Assembly (NCBI GenBank): GCA_031556375.1
Contig: JAVBTA010000059.1
Coordinates: forward strand, 19,789-83,788
DNA: 64,000 bases
Direction of reading: 5' to 3'
Origin: BNXB01 sp031556375
GTDB lineage: Bacteria; Bacteroidota; Bacteroidia; Bacteroidales; Azobacteroidaceae
Below, piece after piece: positions 1 through 8,104 of the stretch (its first letter is position 1; each line of letters begins with the position of its first letter). Position numbers and translations under genes: made by a program. Under the pieces are notes generated by a model. That model did not search any database, had not been told where the DNA came from, and saw nothing but the letters and a program-made list of their open reading frames with translations.

Positions 1-104
1 TTGCAGAACAAGGAGGCTTTAATAGCCGATCTGCATTTTACAGCGCATTCAAGACCCACACAGGCTTAACTCCAACCCAGTTTAAACACAAAAATTTGCC
101 TTGA
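1..104 (+). CDS. AraC-family transcriptional regulator, C-terminal fragment
   Basis: An open frame (frame 3) enters from the left edge and ends at the TGA at 102-104, giving 33 residues. The visible peptide (EQGGFNSRSAFYSAFK, then TGLTPTQF) is the second helix-turn-helix and closing motif of AraC/XylS DNA-binding domains, including the family's typical F-x-x-x-F-K-x-x-x-G-x-T-P pattern. Only the DNA-binding tail is visible, so the sensor type and target genes are unknown. It is convergent with pepE and shares the terminator hairpin at 333-361. The intervening 105-397 is AT-rich; besides that hairpin it holds only a short palindrome (ACTCTG-TGA-CAGAGT, 289-303), and I see no gene in it. Confidence 0.85.
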   Translation, partial: AEQGGFNSRSAFYSAFKTHTGLTPTQFKHKNLP

Positions 105-332
105 CAGCTCATTTTTTGTCCTAATATACACATCCGGACTAAATCAAAACAAAAATATTGCACTAACTACCAGGAACTTATCTTGATTTTTGTTCAAAGA
201 TACCCATTTGGACATTTTTTTTTGCATTTACATAGAAATTTGTATACAAATAAACTAATAACAAAAATAAACCAAAACTCCATTAAGCACTCTGTGACAG
301 AGTTCGTTGTGTGTATTGTGTGTTATGTTAGG

Positions 333-361
333 AAAAGGATGCCCCCAAAGGACATCCTTTT
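333..361. terminator. bidirectional terminator between araC-type gene and pepE
   Basis: A 9-bp stem AAAAGGATG (333-341) / CATCCTTTT (353-361) has A/T tracts on both sides, so it can act as an intrinsic terminator for the rightward regulator gene and for leftward pepE. Confidence 0.6.
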
Positions 362-397
362 CATTTTCTTATAGAACCATAATAAAAAATGATTGAA

Positions 398-1102
398 TTA
401 CAATAGGAAAGAAAAGTCGGAGTTTGAATCCAGCTCATAAAACTCCTGCCCTTTTTTGAAAATCCGAGCAGTACATTTCCCAACCAACTCCAACTTATTT
501 CCGTCCAAATGCAATAAAGTAGACTCCCGTAATCCGACGACATATACATCCTGATTCAATTCGAGGAATTCAATAATTCGTTCTTCACGGGTTTCTCCAC
601 CGAATCCCTGAGGATTAACATCCAGGAAATGAGGATTTATTTGAAATGGAATAAGATTTAACGTATCAAAACTGATCGGGTCGATAATCGGCATGTCATT
701 TGTCGTACGCAGAGTTGGGCAAGCAACATTACTACCAGCACTCCAGCCAATGTACGGAGTTCCGGATTGAACTTTTCTCCGTATGGGTTCCATTAAACCG
801 TTCAAATGCATTTGCTGTACCAATCTCCATGTATTTCCACCTCCGATAACAATAGCTTCGGCTTCTTCTACGGCCTTTACAGGATCAGAAAAATGGTGGA
901 TACTAACTACATGATGGCCTATTTCTGAAAAACGAGCCTCTACTTTGGCTTCATAATCATCATAACTCAAACGTACGCCTGCATATGGAATAAACAGAGC
1001 TTTTATACTTTTCGCCCCTAAAAACCTTTGTATGTCATACTTCGGATATTCCAGGTAGGCTTCTCCCGGATTCGTTGAATTACTCAGTAATAATAGTCTC
1101 AT
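398..1102 (-). CDS. pepE: Dipeptidase E (alpha-aspartyl dipeptidase, peptidase S51)
   Basis: At 234 residues this is the usual size of PepE, the cytoplasmic serine peptidase that splits dipeptides with N-terminal aspartate. The nucleophile elbow GWSAGSN puts the serine at residue 121, D136 follows in TTNDMP, and H158 lies in NPHFLD. This Ser-Asp-His order and spacing match the S51 family. The GGGNTWRL segment near residue 87 is also typical. It is the last gene of a leftward run, 23 bp after the M24 peptidase gene, so two peptidases are probably co-transcribed and may both finish the breakdown of short peptides. The start is the first ATG in frame and gives the family's N-terminus (MRLLLLSNS). 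Confidence 0.93.
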   Translation of the reverse strand: MRLLLLSNSTNPGEAYLEYPKYDIQRFLGAKSIKALFIPYAGVRLSYDDYEAKVEARFSEIGHHVVSIHHFSDPVKAVEEAEAIVIGGGNTWRLVQQMHLNGLMEPIRRKVQSGTPYIGWSAGSNVACPTLRTTNDMPIIDPISFDTLNLIPFQINPHFLDVNPQGFGGETREERIIEFLELNQDVYVVGLRESTLLHLDGNKLELVGKCTARIFKKGQEFYELDSNSDFSFLL

Positions 1103-1125
1103 ATAGATAGATTATATTGGTTTAA

Positions 1126-2304
1126 TTACAACTCGATAATATTTTCTTCAAAATTAGTAATTTTTTCAATTCCAAACTCAGTAACCAAATAAGTATTTTC
1201 AATGCCTACAGCTCCGATGCCATGAAGAACAAATTTTGGTTCAAAAGCAAAAGTCATACCGGCTTGGAGCAAGTCCGTCGAACGTCCCATAAGGACAGGG
1301 AGTTCATTGATTTCAATACCTACGCCATGACCAACAAATTTAGCCTGCTGTTTGGTTCCCATAAAAGAACCGGATAAACCTGCTTCTTCTGCCATCAGTA
1401 AGGTATGATTGTAAATATCCGCACATGAAGTCCCTGGTTTAGCATTTGTAATCAACCAGTTATGCATATCAATAGATATCCGGTGAGCCTGATATGCTTC
1501 TTCCGGTAATCTACCTACAGAAAACACACGGGTCATATCAGTAAGGTAGGCCGTATAATTACCAGCCATATCGACCATAATTGAAGTCCCTTCCTTCAAC
1601 ACCGAACCATCAGAACCAATGGGTACTGACGGATGCATTCCTGCTCCTCCCAGGGCATAATCGAATGGGGATGAGGCTTCTGCATTACTTCCGGACAACA
1701 TACTGCCCATATAAATATCCATATTACTGCCAAAACTCCGGAATAAGCCGATAGATCCGGCCAATCTCATCTCTCTTTCTACATTACTTTGCAATTCCAA
1801 CTCGGTCATGCCCGGACGATAACATCCTCTTATTTTGGAATAAACTTCGGCGTGAACTTTTCCGGAATACCGGAGTTGTTCAATCTCCCAAGGAGTTTTT
1901 ACCATACGTTGTTTTCGCAACAACGGAGTCGCATTACCAATCTCCGAGTCTGGAAATACCGCCTGTAATCTTACATATTCACTATAAGTCATCTGGTCTG
2001 CCTCCAGTAAAACCCGTCCCGGAATTTCCATATTATTTTTCAATAACAAGGCCGGAATATCTTCTGCTTTACGAATAGGGACAGCACATGGATGTTGTAA
2101 ATCTTCCGGCCGCCTGAAAAAATAAACAGGCATACCCGACGATGGCATATAGACAAATCCATTAAACACCACACCTGTCAGGTAATAAATATTAACACTC
2201 GACGCAATCAGACATGCATCGGCTTTCTCATTAATTAAGAACTCCTGCAGACGGGTCCAACGAATTTTAAGATCATCTGCAGGAGGATATTTTGTAAAAC
2301 TCAT
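1126..2304 (-). CDS. M24-family metallopeptidase (Xaa-Pro aminopeptidase/creatinase type)
   Basis: This 392-residue protein has a creatinase-type N-terminal domain (about 12-135) followed by a pita-bread M24 domain (about 140-380). All five metal ligands of the family are present: D245 and D256 (VDMAGNYTAYLTDMTR), H326 (VGHGVGIE), E355 (FEPKF) and E369 (GIENTY). It should be a cytoplasmic dinuclear-metal peptidase acting on the N-terminus of proline-containing peptides. Close relatives include creatinases and prolidases, so the exact substrate is uncertain. It lies between uraA (56 bp upstream) and pepE (23 bp downstream) in the same direction. No signal peptide is seen. Confidence 0.88.
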   Translation of the reverse strand: MSFTKYPPADDLKIRWTRLQEFLINEKADACLIASSVNIYYLTGVVFNGFVYMPSSGMPVYFFRRPEDLQHPCAVPIRKAEDIPALLLKNNMEIPGRVLLEADQMTYSEYVRLQAVFPDSEIGNATPLLRKQRMVKTPWEIEQLRYSGKVHAEVYSKIRGCYRPGMTELELQSNVEREMRLAGSIGLFRSFGSNMDIYMGSMLSGSNAEASSPFDYALGGAGMHPSVPIGSDGSVLKEGTSIMVDMAGNYTAYLTDMTRVFSVGRLPEEAYQAHRISIDMHNWLITNAKPGTSCADIYNHTLLMAEEAGLSGSFMGTKQQAKFVGHGVGIEINELPVLMGRSTDLLQAGMTFAFEPKFVLHGIGAVGIENTYLVTEFGIEKITNFEENIIEL

Positions 2305-2360
2305 ACGGCTTTTATTTAATAAAACTCTAAAATTACGAAAAAACGAGACTTGGCAAAATT

Positions 2361-3671
2361 TTACTCGTCAAACATATCCTTAAATTCAACAAACTCTTTG
2401 CCTGGCAATACCTGGTTCAATATAACACCTACTATAGACGCCAATGCCATTCCTTCCAACGAAAATGACTGTCCTACATGAATAGCTGCGCCTCCGATAC
2501 CAATTACAAGAATTACCGAAGCAATGATCAGATTACGTTTGAGACTGAAATCTACTTTATTCTCAACTAACATCCGCAATCCGCTTGAAGCAATAATTCC
2601 AAAAAGCAGGATAGAAACACCTCCCATTACCGGAGTCGGGATTGTAGTCAACAATGCTGCTATTTTTCCACAGAACCCGAACATAATAGCAAAACAGGCT
2701 GCTCCGACAAACAAATAAATACTAAATGCCCGAGTAATAGCTAAAACACCAATATTCTCACCATAAGTCGTATTGGGTGGTCCTCCGATAAGCGATGCCA
2801 TAGTAGTCGCAACCCCATCCCCCAATAAAGAACGGTCCAATCCCGGGTCTTTTATCAAATCCTTACTTACCACCTTACTTAAGACTAACTGATGTCCTAT
2901 ATGCTCCGCAACCGGAACAATTGCGACAGGAACCATCATTAAAAATATTCTCCATGTAAAAGACGGTGTATAATCAACAAACGGGAACATAAAAGGGGGC
3001 ATGGCAAACCACCTGGCATCTGCGACTGTCTGCATGTCCACAATTCCCATCATTATAGAAAATACATATCCGCATATGATTCCGATCAGAACCGGAATAA
3101 CACTGATAAAACCACGGGTAAAAACAGAAACTACAATTGTTACTGTAAGGGTCAACAGTGCGACAAGAATATAATTAAGATCATACACACCTTCAGAATT
3201 ATTTGTAGCCATTCCAACAGCTGTAGAAGCCAGTCCCAGCCCAATCACAATAATTACAGGTCCAACGACAACCGGAGGCAGCAATTTCATCAGCCATTTA
3301 GTTCCTGCCTTAGTGATTATAAGAGCTACAATCGAATATGTAATTCCGACAAGAAAACTACCGACAAGAAAACTGCCGACACCAACCCCTGAATTCGGAT
3401 CCAATTCCAGAGCCTTAACCGCGATTATCGGATTAATGAATGCAAATGAGGAGCCCAGATATGAAGGTACCTTTCCTTTTGTTATCGCAATAAACGCCAA
3501 TGTTCCTATACCACTCGAAATAAGAGCGACAGCCGGACTCATTCCTGTCAATACAGGGACAAGCACGGTAGCTCCAAACATCGCAAATAAATGTTGAATA
3601 CTCAGAAAAAGCCACTGAGTAAACCTAGGTTTTTCATTGATTCCTAGTACAATCTTTTTTTCTTCTTTCAT
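2361..3671 (-). CDS. uraA: Uracil permease / uracil-xanthine permease family (NCS2)
   Basis: This is a 436-residue, very hydrophobic inner-membrane protein with the number of hydrophobic stretches expected for the 14-helix NCS2 fold. The family signature around residues 293-313 (GGPPNTTYGENIGVLAIT) is intact, including the Asn-Thr and Glu-Asn pairs near the substrate site. The N-terminal LSIQHLFAMFGATVLVPVLTG and the VAEHIGH segment are those of UraA rather than of purine permeases. It imports uracil with protons. It begins 2 bp after hppA, so a single mRNA probably encodes the ion-pumping pyrophosphatase and this ion-coupled transporter. No PyrR or purine riboswitch element is visible upstream. 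Confidence 0.9.
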   Translation of the reverse strand: MKEEKKIVLGINEKPRFTQWLFLSIQHLFAMFGATVLVPVLTGMSPAVALISSGIGTLAFIAITKGKVPSYLGSSFAFINPIIAVKALELDPNSGVGVGSFLVGSFLVGITYSIVALIITKAGTKWLMKLLPPVVVGPVIIVIGLGLASTAVGMATNNSEGVYDLNYILVALLTLTVTIVVSVFTRGFISVIPVLIGIICGYVFSIMMGIVDMQTVADARWFAMPPFMFPFVDYTPSFTWRIFLMMVPVAIVPVAEHIGHQLVLSKVVSKDLIKDPGLDRSLLGDGVATTMASLIGGPPNTTYGENIGVLAITRAFSIYLFVGAACFAIMFGFCGKIAALLTTIPTPVMGGVSILLFGIIASSGLRMLVENKVDFSLKRNLIIASVILVIGIGGAAIHVGQSFSLEGMALASIVGVILNQVLPGKEFVEFKDMFDE

Positions 3672-3673
3672 TA

Positions 3674-6070
3674 TTATTTTTCCAACGGAATACGCATCTT
3701 ATAGAATGAACGCCATACGAATATCAATCCGACAATCAGGAATGGTATTGCAATATACAATGAATAATCGTGACCACTGGCTTTCATTTCAATACAAATT
3801 TCCGTAGCTAACAATCCGAACAAAGTCGAGAACTTGATAATCGGATTCAAAGAAACAGACGAAGTATCCTTGAAAGGATCTCCTACTGTGTCACCTACAA
3901 CTGCAGCTTCATGCAATGGAGAATTTTTTTCTTTCAGATCCACTTCCACTACTTTCTTGGCATTATCCCAGCTACCACCCGCATTCGCCATATAGATTGC
4001 CTGGAATAAACCGAATACTGCAATCGAAACCAAATAAGCCACAAAGAAGTTAGGATCCATAAATGCAAATGCCAAAGTAATACAGATCAATGCTATAAAG
4101 ATATTCCACATACCTTTTTGAGCATATTGAGTACAGATTCTTACTACTGTATTAGAGTCTTCCGGATTTGCTTCCGTTTGGTCCAGGTTAAACGTACGTT
4201 TGATAAATTCTACAGCGCGATAAGCCCCTGTTGTTACAGCCTGAATAGAAGCACCACTAAACCAGAAAATAACAGCTCCACCACAGATTAAACCTAAGAT
4301 TACAGGAGCATCTGTTAATGACAGGCTTAATAAACCTGCTTTTTCCAATAAAAGTATAATTGAGAAAATCATTGTTGTAGCACCCACAACAGCAGTTCCA
4401 ATCAATACAGGCTTAGCAGTCGCCTTGAATGTATTACCAGCAGAGTCATTTGCTTCCAGATAATGTTTACCATGTTCGAAATCTGGCTTGAAACCAAATT
4501 CAGTCTCAATTTCTTTTTCCACATCAGGAACTTGCTCTATTTGAGAAAGTTCGAATACCGATTGAGCATTATCGGTTACTGGTCCATAACTGTCGACAGC
4601 AATGGTTACAGGTCCCATGCAAAGGAATCCGAAAGCTACCAAACCAAATGCAAAGATAGAAGCATGAGGGCCTAATACCGCATCCAAGCCCATTCCTGCA
4701 GTAAAATAAGCAACAGTCATCAAACCGACGATCAACATACCAGTCCAGAATGCACTGAAGTTACCGGCAACAATACCCGAAAGAATATTCAGGGAAGAAC
4801 CTCCTTCACGGGATGCCGTAACGACTTCATTTACGTGTTTGGACTTAGAACTTGTGAATATTTTTGTAAATTCAGGAATCAAAACAGCAGCTAACGTACC
4901 ACAACTAATAATTATACCTAATTTCCACCATAAAGTAGTATCAGCCATATCACCTAGCAACAAGTGGCTCATAAAGAAAGTAGCTGAAATACAAAGAATT
5001 GCAGCAATCCAGATCAAACGCATCAAAGGAGCTTCAAAATCAAATTCCTTTTTGTCGCCATATAATTTTTTAGAAATAGCCTGATTAATAAAGAAAGAAC
5101 ATCCTGAAAGGAAGTCCATCAAAAAACGCATACCAAAAATCCAAACGATTAATTTTGCCTGGATTGCAGGTTCGGTTACAGCTAAAGTAATAAACGTGAT
5201 CAAAGCGACACCAGTTACGCCATAAGTTTCGAATCCATCGGCAGTAGGGCCTACGCTATCTCCGGCATTGTCACCAGTACAGTCTGCAATAACACCAGGG
5301 TTACGCGGGTCATCTTCTTTTACCTTGAATACCACTTTCATCAGGTCGGAACCAATATCGGCAATCTTAGTAAAGATACCACCTGCAATACGCAAAGCAC
5401 TTGCTCCCAATGATTCTCCAATAGCAAATCCAAGGAAGCAAATACCTACAATATCACGAGGCACAAATAACAAAATAACCACCATCATCACCAATTCCAA
5501 AGAGATGAGGAATAGTCCTACACTCATACCGGCTTTCAACGGAATATTTACCACATCCAGCGGACGGCCTTTCAAAGATGCAAAAGCCGTACGGGCATTT
5601 GCATACGTATTTACGCGAATACCATACCAGGCTACAGCATATGAGCCTCCCATACCGATAATGGAGAACATCAGAACCTGAGCAACCACTGACACACTTT
5701 GATGTAACAATCCGAAAAAATACACACACAAAACAGCTGCAATCAAAGAAAATAACATTAAAAGAAATTTTCCCTGTTGTTTTAAGTACGTACTACATGT
5801 CTGATAGATCGTAGCCGCAACTTTCAACATTGAATTGTGAGCAGGAAGTTTCTTGATTTGAGAAAAAAGTAATAAACTGAAGCCTAATGTTCCTGTAATA
5901 ATAATAGCTCCGTAAAGCAAAAAACTCCAGGATGTCATTTCCACTCCAAAAACATGGAAAGTTCCATCATGCAGGTCGGGGATTGCCAGATCGGCTTCAC
6001 TTGCAAACAAACTCATTCCCGATGTCATGAGCACAGCAATGGCTGTGAGCCAACATTTTAGTTTATTCAT
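3674..6070 (-). CDS. hppA: Membrane-bound ion-pumping pyrophosphatase, divergent subfamily
   Basis: This 798-residue multi-span enzyme couples cytoplasmic pyrophosphate hydrolysis to H+ and/or Na+ export. The catalytic loops are recognisable: KVKEDDPRNPGVIAD near 249-263 and GDNAGDSVGPTADGFETY near 266-283, which replaces the more usual GDNVGDCAGMAADLFETY. Lysine 549 (GNTFKA) occupies the position that is Lys in K+-independent and Ala in K+-dependent enzymes. The protein also has an extra N-terminal hydrophobic segment resembling a signal sequence (about 1-23). These points suggest the divergent, K+-independent group described for Leptospira/Chlorobium-type enzymes, which is inference. It heads the leftward operon with uraA, the M24 gene and pepE. 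A -7 box (TATCTTTG, reverse strand) lies at 6114-6107. Confidence 0.93.
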   Translation of the reverse strand: MNKLKCWLTAIAVLMTSGMSLFASEADLAIPDLHDGTFHVFGVEMTSWSFLLYGAIIITGTLGFSLLLFSQIKKLPAHNSMLKVAATIYQTCSTYLKQQGKFLLMLFSLIAAVLCVYFFGLLHQSVSVVAQVLMFSIIGMGGSYAVAWYGIRVNTYANARTAFASLKGRPLDVVNIPLKAGMSVGLFLISLELVMMVVILLFVPRDIVGICFLGFAIGESLGASALRIAGGIFTKIADIGSDLMKVVFKVKEDDPRNPGVIADCTGDNAGDSVGPTADGFETYGVTGVALITFITLAVTEPAIQAKLIVWIFGMRFLMDFLSGCSFFINQAISKKLYGDKKEFDFEAPLMRLIWIAAILCISATFFMSHLLLGDMADTTLWWKLGIIISCGTLAAVLIPEFTKIFTSSKSKHVNEVVTASREGGSSLNILSGIVAGNFSAFWTGMLIVGLMTVAYFTAGMGLDAVLGPHASIFAFGLVAFGFLCMGPVTIAVDSYGPVTDNAQSVFELSQIEQVPDVEKEIETEFGFKPDFEHGKHYLEANDSAGNTFKATAKPVLIGTAVVGATTMIFSIILLLEKAGLLSLSLTDAPVILGLICGGAVIFWFSGASIQAVTTGAYRAVEFIKRTFNLDQTEANPEDSNTVVRICTQYAQKGMWNIFIALICITLAFAFMDPNFFVAYLVSIAVFGLFQAIYMANAGGSWDNAKKVVEVDLKEKNSPLHEAAVVGDTVGDPFKDTSSVSLNPIIKFSTLFGLLATEICIEMKASGHDYSLYIAIPFLIVGLIFVWRSFYKMRIPLEK

Positions 6071-6106
6071 GGTATAATATTAATTAAGTAAATACACAAA
6101 TTCCGG

Positions 6107-6114
6107 CAAAGATA
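6107..6114 (-). promoter_or_regulatory. candidate promoter -7 box for the hppA operon
   Basis: TATCTTTG on the reverse strand fits the Bacteroidetes TAnnTTTG element and sits 37 bp before the hppA start. No clear TTTG -33 box is seen. It lies back to back with the typA -7 box at 6128-6135, so the two transcripts diverge from about 25 bp. Confidence 0.55.
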
Positions 6115-6127
6115 TTCTTTTTTTTTG

Positions 6128-6135
6128 TATTTTTG
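6128..6135 (+). promoter_or_regulatory. candidate promoter -7 box for typA
   Basis: TATTTTTG fits TAnnTTTG and is followed by GCA, as is common for these promoters. A start about 7 bp downstream would give a 5' leader of about 100 nt containing the hairpin at 6155-6187. Confidence 0.5.
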
Positions 6136-6154
6136 CACGCGATTTGTGAAAAAC

Positions 6155-6187
6155 CCTCCGCTGTAATTAAATAATTACCAACGGAGG
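6155..6187 (+). terminator. terminator-like hairpin inside the typA leader (possible attenuator)
   Basis: CCTCCG (6155-6160) pairs with CGGAGG (6182-6187) and is followed at once by seven T residues; flanking AA/TT pairs extend the stem with one bulge. It lies downstream of the typA -7 box and between divergent genes, so it does not follow any visible gene. It may be an attenuator or the end of a short leader RNA. Confidence 0.5.
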
Positions 6188-6244
6188 TTTTTTTGATGCA
6201 AACGGACAAAAAACAGTAGATAAAAGAAGATAGAAAATAGACAT

Positions 6245-8044
6245 ATGCAGAATTTAAGAAACATTGCGATCATTGCCCATGTCGATCATGGGAAAACAAC
6301 TTTAGTGGATAAAATGCTCTTAGCCGGAAAATTATTCCGCGACGACAAGGCTGATTTAGACCAATTCCTCGACAATAACGATCTGGAAAGAGAACGTGGT
6401 ATTACTATTTTGGCAAAAAATGTTTCCATTAATTATAAAGATACGAAAATCAATATTATTGATACTCCGGGACATGCCGACTTTGGAGGTGAAGTGGAAC
6501 GGGTATTGAATATGGCGGACGGATGTCTTCTGCTTGTAGACGCCTTCGAGGGACCAATGCCTCAGACCCGCTTTGTTTTGCAGAAAGCAATCAACCTCGG
6601 ATTGAAACCTATTGTTGTGATAAACAAAGTCGATAAACCGAACTGTAGACCGGAAGAAGTAGAAGAGATGGTATTCGACCTGATGTTCAACCTCGGAGCT
6701 AACGAGGATCAGTTGGATTTCCCGACAATTTACGGTTCGGCTAAACAAGGCTGGATGTCGGACGACTGGAGAAATCCGGCAGAAAACATTTTTCCGTTAC
6801 TGGATGCTATCATACAACACATCCCGGCTCCCAAAAAGCTGGAAGGATCTCCTCAGATGCAAATCACCTCACTCGACTACTCCAACTACGTGGGACGTAT
6901 TGCTATAGGCCGTATCCACCGTGGAGAATTACGTGAAGGAATGGATGTCATGCTTTGTAAACGCGACGGCAGCCTGACAAAATCCCGGATTAAAGAGCTT
7001 GATGTTTTTGAAGGACTTGGTCGTACAAAAGTTTCATCTGCCGAATCAGGCGATATCTGTGCGCTTATCGGCATCGAAGGATTTGAAATCGGAGATACAA
7101 TCACTGATCTGGAAAATCCGGAGGCCCTGCCTCCTATTGCTATCGACGAACCGACTATGTCGATGTTATTCACGATCAACGACTCTCCTTTCTTCGGGAA
7201 AGATGGCAAATATGTAACTTCAAGACATATTTACGACCGCCTGATGAAAGAACTCGACAAAAATCTTGCTCTTAAAGTACAACCTTCTGATTCCGCAGAT
7301 GCCTGGAATGTTTTCGGTCGCGGAGTCTTACACCTTTCCGTATTGATTGAGACCATGAGACGTGAAGGATTTGAGCTACAGGTAGGTCAACCTCAGGTTA
7401 TTATCAAAGAAATAGATGGGGAAAAATGCGAACCTGTAGAACAACTTACGATTAATCTTCCGGAAGAATCTTCCAGTAAAATTATTGATATGGTTACCAA
7501 ACGGAAAGGAGAAATGCAATCCATGGAACGCAAAGGAGACCGTATCCATTTAGAGTTTACAATTCCTTCCCGCGGAATCATCGGCTTAACAAACAATGTC
7601 CTTACCGCCTCGGCAGGAGAAGCCATCATGGCTCACCGGTTCCTTGAATATCAACCTTGGAAAGGAGAAATCGAAAAACGTCAGAATGGTTCCATTATAG
7701 CGATGGAAACCGGAAACGCATTTGCTTACGCTCTGGACAAACTGCAGGATCGCGGTAAATTCTTTATCGATCCGCAAACAGATATTTATGCCGGACAAAT
7801 TGTCGGAGAACATACCAAAGACGGGGATTTGGTTGTAAACGTAACCAAATCAAAAAAACTCACAAATGTTCGGGCTTCCGGAACCGATGACAAAGTTCGT
7901 TTAGCGCCACCGATCATTTTCAGTCTGGAACAAGCTCTTGAATACATCAAAGAAGATGAATACGTGGAGTTGACACCTAATTCCATAAGATTAAGGAAGA
8001 TACTGTTGGATGAAAACGATCGTAAAAGACAAGCCAAGAAATAA
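6245..8044 (+). CDS. typA: Ribosome-associated translational GTPase TypA/BipA
   Basis: At 599 residues this is the normal length for BipA. The GTPase motifs are in order: G1 AHVDHGKT (residues 10-17), G2 RGITI, G3 DTPGH and G4 NKVD. EF-G-like domains III and V and the BipA-specific C-terminal domain follow. It binds the 70S ribosome and helps 50S assembly and growth under stress or cold. It is transcribed alone from the divergent region shared with hppA. The start ATG at 6245 gives the conserved N-terminus MQNLRNIAIIAHVDHGKTT. The gene downstream belongs to the recombinase/fimbrial region, so typA marks the left border of the accessory segment. Confidence 0.97.
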   Translation: MQNLRNIAIIAHVDHGKTTLVDKMLLAGKLFRDDKADLDQFLDNNDLERERGITILAKNVSINYKDTKINIIDTPGHADFGGEVERVLNMADGCLLLVDAFEGPMPQTRFVLQKAINLGLKPIVVINKVDKPNCRPEEVEEMVFDLMFNLGANEDQLDFPTIYGSAKQGWMSDDWRNPAENIFPLLDAIIQHIPAPKKLEGSPQMQITSLDYSNYVGRIAIGRIHRGELREGMDVMLCKRDGSLTKSRIKELDVFEGLGRTKVSSAESGDICALIGIEGFEIGDTITDLENPEALPPIAIDEPTMSMLFTINDSPFFGKDGKYVTSRHIYDRLMKELDKNLALKVQPSDSADAWNVFGRGVLHLSVLIETMRREGFELQVGQPQVIIKEIDGEKCEPVEQLTINLPEESSSKIIDMVTKRKGEMQSMERKGDRIHLEFTIPSRGIIGLTNNVLTASAGEAIMAHRFLEYQPWKGEIEKRQNGSIIAMETGNAFAYALDKLQDRGKFFIDPQTDIYAGQIVGEHTKDGDLVVNVTKSKKLTNVRASGTDDKVRLAPPIIFSLEQALEYIKEDEYVELTPNSIRLRKILLDENDRKRQAKK

Positions 8045-8068
8045 AAAAGTAAAATAATATATTTCCTT

Positions 8069-8096
8069 TAATTTTGCAGTGTAATTTTAAACACTG
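8069..8096 (+). promoter_or_regulatory. recombinase promoter with overlapping inverted repeat
   Basis: A -7 box TAATTTTG (8069-8076) is followed at once by CAGTGT-N8-ACACTG (8077-8082 and 8091-8096). The inverted repeat covers the expected transcription start and ends 8 bp before the recombinase ATG, so it could be an operator or a leader hairpin that limits recombinase expression. Confidence 0.5.
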
Positions 8097-8104
8097 TAAG
8101 AATT

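Noticed and set aside
183..374. Small ORF of 63 codons before pepE
   Set aside because: It runs through the terminator hairpin, has mixed hydrophobic composition without a domain, and lies in low-complexity AT-rich sequence.
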